A stretch of DNA of 64,000 bases from JACPYM01 sp963699175 (GTDB lineage Bacteria; Acidobacteriota; Blastocatellia; RBC074): the NCBI GenBank assembly GCA_963699175.1, contig OY969418.1, positions 3,720,001 to 3,784,000 on the forward strand, given 5' to 3'. This document shows positions 54,936-63,847 of the stretch, in pieces. The notes under the pieces are model-generated. The model was not told the DNA's origin. It searched no databases and saw only the letters and a program-made list of their open reading frames with translations. How positions within the stretch are numbered: position 1 is the stretch's first letter; every line of letters starts with the position of its first letter. The position numbers and the translations under genes were made by a program.

Positions 54936-56105
54936 ATGAAAGCTCTCTGTTGGTATGGTAAACACGATGTGCGTGTCCTGAACGTGCCCGACCCAAAAAT
55001 ACTTAACCCGCGCGATGCGATTATCCGGGTTACAACCACGGCCATCTGCGGTTCTGATCTGCATCTTTACAACGGCTACATCCCGACGATGGAAAAGGGC
55101 GACATCCTCGGCCACGAGTTTATGGGCGTGGTCGTCGAGACCGGCAGTGAGTGCCAGAACTTGAAAAAGGGAGATCGCGTTGTCGTGCCCTTCACGATTG
55201 CTTGCGGGCATTGCTTCTTTTGCCGGAAGACATTCTTTTCTTTGTGCGACAACTCAAACCCGGATGCGTTAAAGAACGAAAAGCTGTATGGCTTTTCCGG
55301 CTCAGGCCTGTTTGGCTATTCGCATCTGTATGGCGGTTACGCAGGCGGGCAGGCAGAATATGTGCGCGTGCCCTTCGCCGATGTCGGGCCGATCAAAATC
55401 CCCGAAGAGTTGGATGACGAACAGGTGCTCTTTCTCTCAGACATTTTCCCGACCGGTTATATGGCGGCGGAAAATTGTCAGATCACGCCGGGTGATACGG
55501 TTGCGGTCTGGGGCTGCGGGCCAGTGGGTCAGTTCGCCATCTTGAGCGCGTGGTTGTTTGGCGCCGAGCGTGTGATTGCGATTGATCAGATTCCCGAACG
55601 GCTGCGCCTGGCGCAGGAGAAAGGCAAAGCTGAAATCATTGATTTCAGCAAGACCAATGTCTTCGATCAGTTAAAGGAAATGACCGGCGGGCGTGGGCCA
55701 GATGCCTGCATTGACGCGGTCGGACTGGAAGCGCACGGCACGACGCCGGATGCATTGTATGACCGCGCGAAGACGGCTATGTATCTGGCGACGGATCGGC
55801 CACACGCGCTGCGTCAGGCAATTAATGCTTGTCGTAAGGGCGGGACGGTTTCGATCCCAGGTGTTTACGGCGGCTTTCTCGACAAGGTGCCGCTCGGCGC
55901 GGCCTTTGCCAAAGGGCTGACGCTCAAGATGGGACAAACGCACGTACATCGCTACCTGGCTCCGCTGCTCAGTCGCATTCAGAAAGGTGAAGTTGACCCA
56001 TCTTTCGTCATCACGCATCGGCTGCGGTTGGAAGATGCGCCGGACGGCTACCAACGTTTCAATGAGAAAGTAGACAGTTGCATCAAGGTTGTGTTGAAAC
56101 CCTGA
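54936..56105 (+). CDS. Zinc-dependent alcohol dehydrogenase (formaldehyde-dehydrogenase-like)
   Basis: 389 residues of the medium-chain dehydrogenase family. Catalytic zinc ligands: Cys38 (ICGSDLH), His60 and Glu61 (GHEFMG). Structural zinc: Cys90, Cys93, Cys96 and Cys104. The coenzyme site is VAVWGCGPVGQFAI. The FSGSGLFGYSHLYGGYAGGQ segment, split by its Gly pairs, and the long insert with an HGTTPDALYDRAK region resemble glutathione-independent formaldehyde dehydrogenases. Substrate is uncertain. GGAG lies upstream of the ATG. Confidence 0.87.
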   Translation: MKALCWYGKHDVRVLNVPDPKILNPRDAIIRVTTTAICGSDLHLYNGYIPTMEKGDILGHEFMGVVVETGSECQNLKKGDRVVVPFTIACGHCFFCRKTFFSLCDNSNPDALKNEKLYGFSGSGLFGYSHLYGGYAGGQAEYVRVPFADVGPIKIPEELDDEQVLFLSDIFPTGYMAAENCQITPGDTVAVWGCGPVGQFAILSAWLFGAERVIAIDQIPERLRLAQEKGKAEIIDFSKTNVFDQLKEMTGGRGPDACIDAVGLEAHGTTPDALYDRAKTAMYLATDRPHALRQAINACRKGGTVSIPGVYGGFLDKVPLGAAFAKGLTLKMGQTHVHRYLAPLLSRIQKGEVDPSFVITHRLRLEDAPDGYQRFNEKVDSCIKVVLKP

Positions 56106-56138
56106 TCAGATGGCCGAGTGTCCCTTGAGGATGAGGTT

Positions 56139-56651
56139 ATGAAAAAATCTGTAAAAACCACCAAGCAGGTGCGCGCCACCAAGCAGGCTGGCAAAGCAGT
56201 CAAGCAGGTACGAGCTACCAAGAAAGCTGGCAAAGCCGCCAAGCAGGTGCGCGCCACAAAGAAATCCAGCAAAGCCGTCAAGCAAACGCGCCGAAGAGAT
56301 AACCTGCCCGTGCCTGAAACCCAACCAACCTCGACAGGCAGCCAGGCGGAAGTCGGCGGCAAAGAAATGCTGGAAGAAATGGTCGAGTACACTTCGGTTG
56401 GCCCACTGCTTTCAGCGGGTGATGTGGATGCGAGTTGGCAAGGAGCTGAAGACAGTGGTGAGGAATCAGTCGGCGGTCACGCACCCACGCCCGATCAAGA
56501 CATCGTGGATGAGATTGGCCGGGCCGCTGGCCTTGAATTGCAGGACAATCAGGAACTGCAAACGCACGAGGAAATCCTGGCCAAGCGTGATCGGCATCGC
56601 TGGGAACTTGACCGGCGCTCGGCGGACACCGATTTTCAGATTGAAGAATAG
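56139..56651 (+). CDS. DUF6335-type protein with a Lys-rich repeated N terminus
   Basis: 170 residues from the ATG at 56139 (GAGG upstream; an in-frame start 21 bases earlier is weaker). Residues of about 5-50 are three copies of a basic unit, KQVRATK(K/Q)AGKA, of histone-H1 or AlgP character, likely to bind nucleic acid. The C-terminal half (DVDASWQGAEDSGEESVGGH, PTPDQDIVDEIGRAAGLELQ, HEEILAKRDRHRWEL) matches the DUF6335 pattern as I recall it. Function is unknown. It follows the dehydrogenase gene by 33 bases, so it is probably co-transcribed. Confidence 0.75.
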   Translation: MKKSVKTTKQVRATKQAGKAVKQVRATKKAGKAAKQVRATKKSSKAVKQTRRRDNLPVPETQPTSTGSQAEVGGKEMLEEMVEYTSVGPLLSAGDVDASWQGAEDSGEESVGGHAPTPDQDIVDEIGRAAGLELQDNQELQTHEEILAKRDRHRWELDRRSADTDFQIEE

Positions 56652-56724
56652 TAACGGGAGCGGCAGCGACTGAGTGCTTGCGGCCACGTCCTAAGCGGAG
56701 GACCCGGTCGCTGCCGCTCCCAGT
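56652..56724. repeat. Palindromic element, GGGAGCG family, copy 2
   Basis: Arms 56652-56675 and 56702-56724 share CGGGAGCGGCAGCGAC and its complement. The core matches the element at 5786-5868, 50 kb away. It lies between two convergent operons (DUF6335 and cyanophycinase). Confidence 0.8.
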
Positions 56725-56750
56725 ACTGTACACCTTACCGTTATCTGCGC

Positions 56751-57680
56751 TCACTCGGCCAGCATCGCCATGCGTTCTTCGCGGTCGGCTTCGACGGCGG
56801 AGACAAGCACAGGTTGGCGCGTCACCAAATCAAACTGATCGTGATGGCTTAGCACGTGCAGCCCGACGTTGAAGACTGAAAGCGTGCGTTCAGGCACTTC
56901 ACCGGAGATGTTACTGTAGGTCAGCTCGCGACCGTCAATGATGTAGACCGCACCTGAGCCGAGCACCTGAAAACCATGCTCGCCTTCAATCAAGACAGCG
57001 GTATCTTCATCAATGCCGACACCGAGTAGGCGCGGGTTTTGCGCGACGGCGTTGAGTAGACGCCGAATGCGCCCGCGTTCGGAAAAATGCTGGTCAACAA
57101 TCAGGTTTTTAGCCAAGCCCAGCCCAGGCGCGAGAAACGGCACGGCATCGTTGCGGTAGACCTCTTCGCCTCGACCTGAAGACAACATCACTTCGCTCAG
57201 CGCCGCAGCCCCGGCTGAAGTCCCGGCGATGATGCCGCCTTTGCGGTAAATCTTCTCGATGCGCTCCCACGCTTTCGTCCCGCCGAGCCGCGTCGTCAAA
57301 CGATACTGGTCGCCCCCGGTGAAGAAAACGGCTTTTGCGCCGTCCAGTACTTTACACCAGTGCTCATCGCATAAAGTCTCGCGCTGTCCGATGGTCAGGT
57401 GTTCGACCTCTTTTAAGCCGAGCCGGTTAAACAAGCGGTGATACTGCTCCCATTGCTCTTGCGCCAAACTCGAGGCCAGCGTGGCGACTACCAGCTTGCC
57501 CGAGGCGAGTTGGTCAACCAGATAGCGCAGCAGAACTCTCTCGCCTTCTTTGTCTTCACGTCCGCCGATCAGTAGCAGCCGCCCTTTCGCGGCGACTGTC
57601 GCGCGGTCTGTCTCTTTTTTTCCGTTGAGGGATTGTGCGGCGGCTTTACGCCGCTTAGCTTTGTGATTGTTTCCCGCCAT
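56751..57680 (-). CDS. cphB: Cyanophycinase
   Basis: 309 residues from the ATG at 57680; the longer frame was rejected because it adds 21 residues lying inside iadA. A basic N-terminal tail precedes the peptidase S51 fold: LLLIGGREDKEGE, FFTGGDQYRL, and the nucleophile Ser near residue 155 in IAGTSAGAAALSE. VDQHFSERGRIRRL and GVGIDEDTAVL follow, as in CphB. It hydrolyses cyanophycin to beta-Asp-Arg dipeptides in the cytosol. Its start overlaps the iadA stop by 26 bases, so the two are translationally coupled. Confidence 0.93.
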   Translation of the reverse strand: MAGNNHKAKRRKAAAQSLNGKKETDRATVAAKGRLLLIGGREDKEGERVLLRYLVDQLASGKLVVATLASSLAQEQWEQYHRLFNRLGLKEVEHLTIGQRETLCDEHWCKVLDGAKAVFFTGGDQYRLTTRLGGTKAWERIEKIYRKGGIIAGTSAGAAALSEVMLSSGRGEEVYRNDAVPFLAPGLGLAKNLIVDQHFSERGRIRRLLNAVAQNPRLLGVGIDEDTAVLIEGEHGFQVLGSGAVYIIDGRELTYSNISGEVPERTLSVFNVGLHVLSHHDQFDLVTRQPVLVSAVEADREERMAMLAE

Positions 57681-58830
57681 GCAAAGTGATTCTCCGATTA
57701 CTGCGTTCCAAAAACTTCTCCTGCACCTGTACCTGCCCCGCACTCACCATGCGGTGCCCTAGTGCAATCACCTCGACCAGCTCCAACGAATCGCGGCGCA
57801 ACACGAGCAAGTCTGCGTCACAACCTGCTTTCAGTCTGCCCTTCTTCTCCAAGCGCAGCGCCTGCGCGGTGTTTGAAGTGAGTAGCGCCAGAACCAATTC
57901 CAGCGGAAAGCCGTGTTCGAGCACACACGCGCGGAACTGTTCATAGAGCGTGCGCGGGCTGGAAATCGCTGCGTCCGAAGAGACCGTCAACCGATCCGCG
58001 CGGCCGTTATTGTCCAGGTAAAACCGCAGCCATTTCGGCAGGTCTTCCTCCATCGTATCCACGTCCACAAAAGCGCCCTCTTGCGCCAGCCGTATGGCCT
58101 CCTTCATCAGGCTTTCGTTGCGCTCTACGTGGGTGGGGTAAAGCCACTCCGGCTTGACCGCGTAATGTTGCAGCAATGCGCGCAGCAGTTTGAGCCGTTC
58201 GGGGCGGTCGCCGACGTGGAAATGCGTGATGCCTGCCTTACGGCTCAACAACCCGCCGACGTAAGCATCGCTGACCAGTCGCGCCAGTTCTTGCAGCGAA
58301 GGTTGCGTGCCGCGTTCATCCGCGATGGCAGTCTCGCCTGCGCCGATTACTTCTTCGACAAAGATCAAGTCGTTGCGCAACGAGCCAGTCAGCGTAACCG
58401 GCGGCACGTTGTAACCGCCGCTGTAGATGAACGCGGTGAGGCCCTCTTCGCGCAACGCCTTCGCGCGCGCCAGCAAGCCGGGCATCGTCTTCGTGCTCGT
58501 GTCGGTGCCAAGACAGCCGACGACCGTCGTAATTCCGGCGCTGACAATCTCAGTCAGAAAAATTTCGGGCGTCTGCGTACAGAACCCTCCGCGCTCACCG
58601 CTGCCGCCCAGCAGGTGTTCGTGCGGATCAATAAAGCCAGGTGTGACCACGCAGCCGGAGGCATTGATGACTTGTAGATTCAGCCGTAGCGCTTCGAGCG
58701 CGTGACGATCTGTTTCCCCGAGTCTGACGATGCGGTCATTGATGAGCAGCACATCTTGCTGCCCCTGCGGTTCCGGTGCGTAGACCTCGCCGTGCTCGAT
58801 CAGAATCAACCTGGTTTCATCGTCTGACAT
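57655..58830 (-). CDS. iadA: Isoaspartyl dipeptidase (beta-aspartyl peptidase)
   Basis: 391 residues from the ATG at 58830, with GAGGAAACG upstream. A metallo-dependent amidohydrolase: DPHEHLLGG (metal site 1), FIYSGGYNVPP, THFHVGDRP, YPTHVERN and SSDAA are in IadA order. Where E. coli IadA has the carbamylated bridging Lys, this protein seems to have Glu (VIGAGETAIADER), as do many relatives. It should split beta-Asp-Arg, the product of cyanophycinase, into aspartate and arginine. It lies between cphA (23-base gap) and cphB (overlap), a fitting place. Confidence 0.9.
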   Translation of the reverse strand: MSDDETRLILIEHGEVYAPEPQGQQDVLLINDRIVRLGETDRHALEALRLNLQVINASGCVVTPGFIDPHEHLLGGSGERGGFCTQTPEIFLTEIVSAGITTVVGCLGTDTSTKTMPGLLARAKALREEGLTAFIYSGGYNVPPVTLTGSLRNDLIFVEEVIGAGETAIADERGTQPSLQELARLVSDAYVGGLLSRKAGITHFHVGDRPERLKLLRALLQHYAVKPEWLYPTHVERNESLMKEAIRLAQEGAFVDVDTMEEDLPKWLRFYLDNNGRADRLTVSSDAAISSPRTLYEQFRACVLEHGFPLELVLALLTSNTAQALRLEKKGRLKAGCDADLLVLRRDSLELVEVIALGHRMVSAGQVQVQEKFLERSNRRITLHGGKQSQS

Positions 58831-58853
58831 CGTTTCCTCGCGGGGATATTGGT

Positions 58854-61550
58854 TTATCCCATCCACGAGTTCGTCGCTCGGCGCTGCGCTGGTTGTTGAC
58901 GAATAACTTTCACCGTTGAACTTACCTCAGCAAGCTCAGGGGCAGGTATGGCGTTATATTCGCGCAACACCTCCATCACTGGGTCGAACTTTTCATAGAA
59001 CAACACGACGACTTCGCCCGGTATCATTTCCGCCAGCGCCTTGCGCAATGCTTCAGCTTCATCAGTCACGACGTGGCACTCACGATAAGGGACTTCATTC
59101 TTCACAGTGCGGCATAGAAGCTCTGCTACTTCGCCGTTGCGCCGCCCGCGCAAATCGTGATCTTCTCTGATCAGCAAGCGCTCGAAGCCGCGCGCAGCCG
59201 CGCGTCCGGCTTGCTCGATCACTGAATCGGCACGGTCGCCGGGCACACCCACGATCCCCGTGACTCTGCGCCCATGCCAGGTCGCGGCCATCCGGCAGAT
59301 GGCTTCAAAAGCATCCGGGTTGTGACCGTAATCTACCAGCAGGTAGCCTGCGCCGACTTTGTACAGCCCTGCGCGCCCAGGATTATGTAGGTCGGCTCGA
59401 AACTCCTTCAGCGCCGCCGCAATTATTTCCGGCAACAGCCCGTGCGCGCGACAAGCGGCCACCGCAGCCAGCGCGTTGGTGAGTTGAAAAGTCGCAGCGC
59501 CATTGAAGGTGATTGGAATCTGATCCGCCCTGACGATGCGCGTTTCTGAATGGCCTTGGGCTTCAACAACCCAGCCGTTGTGTAACAAGAAGGCCGTGCC
59601 GCCAGCATCCAGGTGACGGCGCAACGTGACGTGCAGCGGATGTTGGGAGAAGAAGACCACGCGCTTCTCCACGCGGTTCACACGCGGCTCATCCATCAAA
59701 CGCGCCAAACGCTGATCATCGGCATTGAGGATCAGCGTTCCGCCCTCGCGCACACGCTCCGCGACCAACGATTTGATGAAGAGCAGATCATCAACACTCT
59801 TGATACCGTCTTGTCCGATGTGATCGGGTTGAATATTGCTGATGATGGAAATATCCGACCAGTCGTAGCCCAAGCCAGCGCGCACAATGCCGCCGCGCGC
59901 AGTCTCTAGCACGGCGATTTCGACCGAAGGATCAGCCAGAACGGTGCGCGCGGATTGTGGGCCGGTCGTATCGCCTTTGGCGACGCGCTGTTCATTTAGA
60001 TAGATTCCATCCGTCGTAGTCATACCGACGTTCCAACCCGCCTTAGTCAACACGTGACCGATCATCCGCGTGATCGTGGTTTTGCCGTTGGTGCCGGTTA
60101 CGGAAATGATCGGGATGCGCCCGTCCGCCGGTGCCGGATAGAGCATCTCGACAATCGCTTCTCCCACCTGGCGGCTCTCGCCTTCGCTGGGCGCTACGTG
60201 CATGCGCAACCCTGGCGCGGCATTGACCTCGACGATGCCGCTACCAGGTTTGAGAGGCTCGGCAACGTCATGCAGGATCAGATCAATGCCGCAAATGTCC
60301 AGGCCAATGATGCGCGCGGCGCGTTCACACAACGCGGCAATTTCAGGATGCACCAGCGCAGTGACATCTTTCGCCGTGCCGCCGGTCGAAAGGTTGGCGC
60401 ATTCGCGCAGGAAAACGCGCTCGCCCACGTGCGGTCTGTCATTGATCGCGCGCCCGCACTTTTTGAGATAAGCCTGCATCACCGGATCAACGAGGAGCCG
60501 CGTCAGCGATTTGCCGTGCCCGTCGCCGCGCGCCGGGTCTTGGTTGACGATCTCGATCAGCTCGGCAATGGTGTGCGCGCCGTCGCCGATGACATGTGCA
60601 GGCACGCGCTCGCTCGCAGCCACCAGCTTGCCGTTCACGATCAAGATACGGTAATCGCGCCCACTCAACATTTCCTCTACGACGACTTTACTCGCGTACT
60701 GTCGCGCGATATGAAACGCCTGCTCCACCTGCGCCACCGTAGTCAGATTGAGCGAAACCCCCTTGCCCTGACAGCCGTTGTAGGGCTTGAGCGCGACCGC
60801 GCCTTCAAACTCTTGCAGCACGGCAACCGCTTCGGCCTCGGTCTCGACAATAACTCCGCGCGGCACGGGTATGCCGGCTTCGCTGAGCAGCGTTTTGGTC
60901 AGCTCTTTGTCGCACGCGATGTCCACCGCGATGGCGCTGGTCTGCCCTGTCATGGCTGCTTGGATCAGTTTCCGATTTTTTCCATAACCGAGTTGCACCA
61001 GCGAAGCATCACTGAGGCGGCGCCACGGAATGCCGCGCCGTGTGGCGGCTTGCAGAATTGCATTGGTGCTGGGGCCCGGTTCGGTTTGTGCAATAATTCT
61101 TTGCGCTTCTTTCAACTTGTCAGCCAGCGGAAACTCTTCCTCGCGCAGCAACGCTTCAACCAGTTCGACAGCGGTTTTTAAGAGAAAGCGTGTTCCCTGC
61201 TCTGCTGTGTATTCGATGATGACGCGATAGATGCCTGGCACCCCCGTCTCTCTGGTTTTGCCATGAATAACTGGGCTGCCCGCCAAGTCAGTCAGTTCCA
61301 AGGCGACGTGTTCGACTACGTGGCCGAAATAAGTCCCTTCAGCCAGCCTCTTCACAAAACCGCCCGGCTCTCCCAACGAGCAATGATGCGCGTGTAAGCC
61401 CGGCAATAACGTCAACAGTTGTTTGTGAAACCCTGAGAACTCTCGGCTCTCGCGTTCGGCCAAGTCTTCCAGGGCCAGCTTCATTACAAGCACAGGGCGA
61501 TGGCTGTAAATGTTCGGCCCCGCTTGGGTGCGTATTTCAACGATTCTCAT
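58854..61550 (-). CDS. cphA: Cyanophycin synthetase
   Basis: 898 residues, the usual size. An N-terminal domain (IYSHRPVLVMKLALEDLAER) precedes the ATP-grasp domain (about 215-480; VALKPYNGCQGKGVSLNL, VVVEEMLSGRDYRILIVNGK). The C-terminal Mur-ligase-like domain starts with SVTGTNGKTTITRM near 485 and continues through SNIQPDHIGQDG and LLVDYGHNPDAFEAI. It adds Asp to the backbone (ATP-grasp) and then Arg to the side chain (Mur domain), making multi-L-arginyl-poly-L-aspartate granules. AAGAGG lies before the ATG. First gene of the cphA-iadA-cphB operon. Confidence 0.96.
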   Translation of the reverse strand: MRIVEIRTQAGPNIYSHRPVLVMKLALEDLAERESREFSGFHKQLLTLLPGLHAHHCSLGEPGGFVKRLAEGTYFGHVVEHVALELTDLAGSPVIHGKTRETGVPGIYRVIIEYTAEQGTRFLLKTAVELVEALLREEEFPLADKLKEAQRIIAQTEPGPSTNAILQAATRRGIPWRRLSDASLVQLGYGKNRKLIQAAMTGQTSAIAVDIACDKELTKTLLSEAGIPVPRGVIVETEAEAVAVLQEFEGAVALKPYNGCQGKGVSLNLTTVAQVEQAFHIARQYASKVVVEEMLSGRDYRILIVNGKLVAASERVPAHVIGDGAHTIAELIEIVNQDPARGDGHGKSLTRLLVDPVMQAYLKKCGRAINDRPHVGERVFLRECANLSTGGTAKDVTALVHPEIAALCERAARIIGLDICGIDLILHDVAEPLKPGSGIVEVNAAPGLRMHVAPSEGESRQVGEAIVEMLYPAPADGRIPIISVTGTNGKTTITRMIGHVLTKAGWNVGMTTTDGIYLNEQRVAKGDTTGPQSARTVLADPSVEIAVLETARGGIVRAGLGYDWSDISIISNIQPDHIGQDGIKSVDDLLFIKSLVAERVREGGTLILNADDQRLARLMDEPRVNRVEKRVVFFSQHPLHVTLRRHLDAGGTAFLLHNGWVVEAQGHSETRIVRADQIPITFNGAATFQLTNALAAVAACRAHGLLPEIIAAALKEFRADLHNPGRAGLYKVGAGYLLVDYGHNPDAFEAICRMAATWHGRRVTGIVGVPGDRADSVIEQAGRAAARGFERLLIREDHDLRGRRNGEVAELLCRTVKNEVPYRECHVVTDEAEALRKALAEMIPGEVVVLFYEKFDPVMEVLREYNAIPAPELAEVSSTVKVIRQQPAQRRATNSWMG

Positions 61551-61796
61551 TCACTACCTCTTTTAATAATGCCTGTCCATTCAACACAGGCAACAGGCCG
61601 GACGCGCAAGCGCACCCTGACCTATCTTGGTGCGCTTCGTTACTGGCAAACAGAATGCCAGGCAACATGCTTTGGAATTTCAAACCGCAAATTTGAGATA
61701 ATGCCAGGCAACATGCTTTGGAATTTCAAACCGCAAATTTGAGATTATGAGCAGCTTCGGTACGAGAATCGCCATTCGACTTACGAAGGAGTCAAC
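61551..61796. promoter_or_regulatory. Divergent control region between cphA and aspA
   Basis: 246 bases separating divergent cyanophycin and aspartase genes. It holds a perfect 9-bp hairpin (61608-61616 with 61629-61637), a smaller one (GCCTGT/ACAGGC, 61571-61591) and two tandem 46-base repeats. AAGGAGTCAAC at the right end is the aspA ribosome site. No obvious -35/-10 pair was found. Confidence 0.5.
61655..61746. repeat. Two tandem 46-bp direct repeats
   Basis: ATGCCAGGCAACATGC begins copies at 61655 and 61701; the 46-base units differ only at their last base. Each contains CAAATTTG and the near-palindrome TTTGGAATTTCAAA. Such duplicated sites upstream of aspA could be operators, or may be a simple duplication. 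Confidence 0.9.
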
Positions 61797-63149
61797 ATGC
61801 CCACATCAATAATGAGTCAATCCACACGTGTAGAGCGTGATCCGCTCGGCGAGATAGCCGTACCGGCCGAAGCGCTTTACGGCGTCCAGACACGGCGCGC
61901 GCTCGACAATTTTCAGATCAGCAATCTGCGCATTCATCCCGCGCTGATTACAGCTTTAGCAGAAATCAAGCGGGCGGCGGCACAAGCGAATCGCGAGGTC
62001 GGGAAACTCGCGCCCGAACTCAGTGAAGCGATCATCAAGGCGGCGGATGAAGTCATCGCCGGAAAATGGAGCGAACAATTCAGGCTGGATGTTTTTCAGG
62101 CGGGCGCGGGCACTTCGTACAATATGAATGTCAATGAAGTAATCGCCAATCGCGCGCTGGAAATTCTGGGCCATCAGCGTGGCGCTTACGAGCACTTGCA
62201 TCCGAACGATCACGTCAATCAAGCGCAGTCTACCAATGATGTGATGCCGACGGCGATGCGCATTGCCTGTCTGCGGTTGTTGCACGAATTGCTGCCCGCT
62301 GTGGAACAGTTGCGTGATGCCTTTCTGGCTAAGGCTGAGGAATTTGCCAACGTCATCAAAGCCGGGCGCACACACCTGCACGATGCGACTGAAATGACTT
62401 TGGGACAGGAGTTCGCCGCTTATGCCGGAAATGTGGAGCGCGCGCGCAGGCGTTTGCAGACGGTAGAAAATCAGTTGCTCGAACTCCCACTGGGCGGCAC
62501 GGCCATCGGCACCGGTGTCAACACGCATCCCGATTATGCGCGCTTGGCCGTAACCTATCTGAGCAAAATCACCGGATTGTTTTTGCGCGAGGCTGAAGAT
62601 CGCATTCAATCGCAACAAAGCTTGGGCGATTTTCTGGCGCTCTCGGCTGCGTTGCGCGGCCTGGCAGTCGAGTTGAGCAAAATCGCCAACGACCTGCGGC
62701 TGCTCAATTCCGGGCCCCACACGGGGCTCAGCGAAATCGAGTTGCCCGCCGTGCAACCCGGCTCTTCAATCATGCCCGGCAAAGTCAATCCGGTGCTGGC
62801 CGAAATGATGAACATGGTTTGTTTCCACGTCATCGGGCATGACACCGCCGTAATGCTGTGCGCTGAGGCCGGGCAATTGGAGTTGAATGTGATGATGCCT
62901 TATGTGGCCTACGCGCTGCTCGAATCGTTGGAGGTGCTACAAAAGGCTGTGCGAGCCTTTGCGGAGAAATGCGTGCACGGGATTCAAGCGAACGTCGAGC
63001 GCTGCCGTGAATATGCCGAGCGCAGTGTCGGCCAAGCGGCCACGCTCAATCAGCAGCTCGGCTTTATGGGTGCAGCGGAGATCGCCAAGCGTGCCATCGA
63101 AACCGGCAAAAGCGTCGAAGAGTTGCTGCGTGAAGGGGCCACACCATAA
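61797..63149 (+). CDS. aspA: Aspartate ammonia-lyase (or class II fumarase)
   Basis: 450 residues of the aspartase/fumarase superfamily. Signature GSSIMPGKVNPV is present near 320-331, with NMNVNEVIANRALEILG, LHPNDHVNQAQSTNDVMPTA and AGRTHLHDATEMTLGQEF. The His, Ser-Thr and Lys-Asn catalytic elements match both aspartase and FumC. LGHQRGAYEHLHPNDHVN reads more like aspartase, and the divergent cyanophycin operon favours aspartase: it would convert released aspartate to fumarate and ammonia. AAGGAG supports the start. Fumarase remains the main alternative. Confidence 0.83.
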   Translation: MPTSIMSQSTRVERDPLGEIAVPAEALYGVQTRRALDNFQISNLRIHPALITALAEIKRAAAQANREVGKLAPELSEAIIKAADEVIAGKWSEQFRLDVFQAGAGTSYNMNVNEVIANRALEILGHQRGAYEHLHPNDHVNQAQSTNDVMPTAMRIACLRLLHELLPAVEQLRDAFLAKAEEFANVIKAGRTHLHDATEMTLGQEFAAYAGNVERARRRLQTVENQLLELPLGGTAIGTGVNTHPDYARLAVTYLSKITGLFLREAEDRIQSQQSLGDFLALSAALRGLAVELSKIANDLRLLNSGPHTGLSEIELPAVQPGSSIMPGKVNPVLAEMMNMVCFHVIGHDTAVMLCAEAGQLELNVMMPYVAYALLESLEVLQKAVRAFAEKCVHGIQANVERCREYAERSVGQAATLNQQLGFMGAAEIAKRAIETGKSVEELLREGATP

Positions 63150-63358
63150 GCGTCTTAAGCAATTTACCTGTCGGAATTGAGAACAATCTGTGTGCGCTAT
63201 ACATCCGTCGCACTGTATCAAATCTCATCAGCCGTCGTGTATTCCATATAGTGCCCGCAATAATTCGCTGAAAAGCCATCTGGCTGCTGCTGGTCTGAGT
63301 CTTGCTACGTGTGGCATAGCAGTGAGGCATTACCAAATTTATTTGAAGGAGAATCACT

Positions 63359-63817
63359 ATGGCATTTGAATCATTGAAACAAGACCATCGAAAAGTAGCT
63401 GACCTATTCAGTCAAGCAGAAGCAGCAACCACCGACAAACAAAAGCAACAACTCTTCGAGCAGATCAAAACTGAGTTGGAGAATCACACGCAGATCGAGG
63501 AGACAGTGCTTTATCCCGCGCTGCAGAAGTATGAAGACTTGAAGGACTACGTGCTCGAAGCCATCGAAGAGCACCGGCAAGTAAAGACGCTGCTACAAGA
63601 GATTGAACGTCTCACCGACGGCAGTGAGAAGTTTGACGCCAAGCTCAAAGTAATGAAGGAGAACGTCGAGCATCACGTGGAAGAAGAAGAGAACGAGATG
63701 TTCCCAGATGCGCAAAAGACGCTTTCCAAAGATGAATTGTCGGCATTAGAGCAAGAACTGGAAGCTGCCAAGAAGAGCCTAAGCAAGGCAACTTCAGCGC
63801 GTAGCGGTAATCGCTAA
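63359..63817 (+). CDS. Hemerythrin/HHE-domain protein
   Basis: 152 residues, all helical. Iron ligands of the HHE type: His in KQDHRK (residue 10), HTQIEE, EEHRQV, and VEHHVEEEENEMFP. These would bind a di-iron centre that holds oxygen or nitric oxide. The C terminus is Lys/Ala/Ser-rich. Cytosolic. AAGGAG lies before the ATG. It precedes the PQ-loop gene by 30 bases. Confidence 0.9.
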   Translation: MAFESLKQDHRKVADLFSQAEAATTDKQKQQLFEQIKTELENHTQIEETVLYPALQKYEDLKDYVLEAIEEHRQVKTLLQEIERLTDGSEKFDAKLKVMKENVEHHVEEEENEMFPDAQKTLSKDELSALEQELEAAKKSLSKATSARSGNR

Positions 63818-63847
63818 AGCGAGGCGGCAGCGCGGAAGGAGAGTGAG

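Noticed and set aside
60054..61181. 375-codon open frame opposite cphA
   Set aside because: Antisense to an unambiguous cyanophycin synthetase; composition (Arg, His, Asp rich) is typical of a shadow frame.
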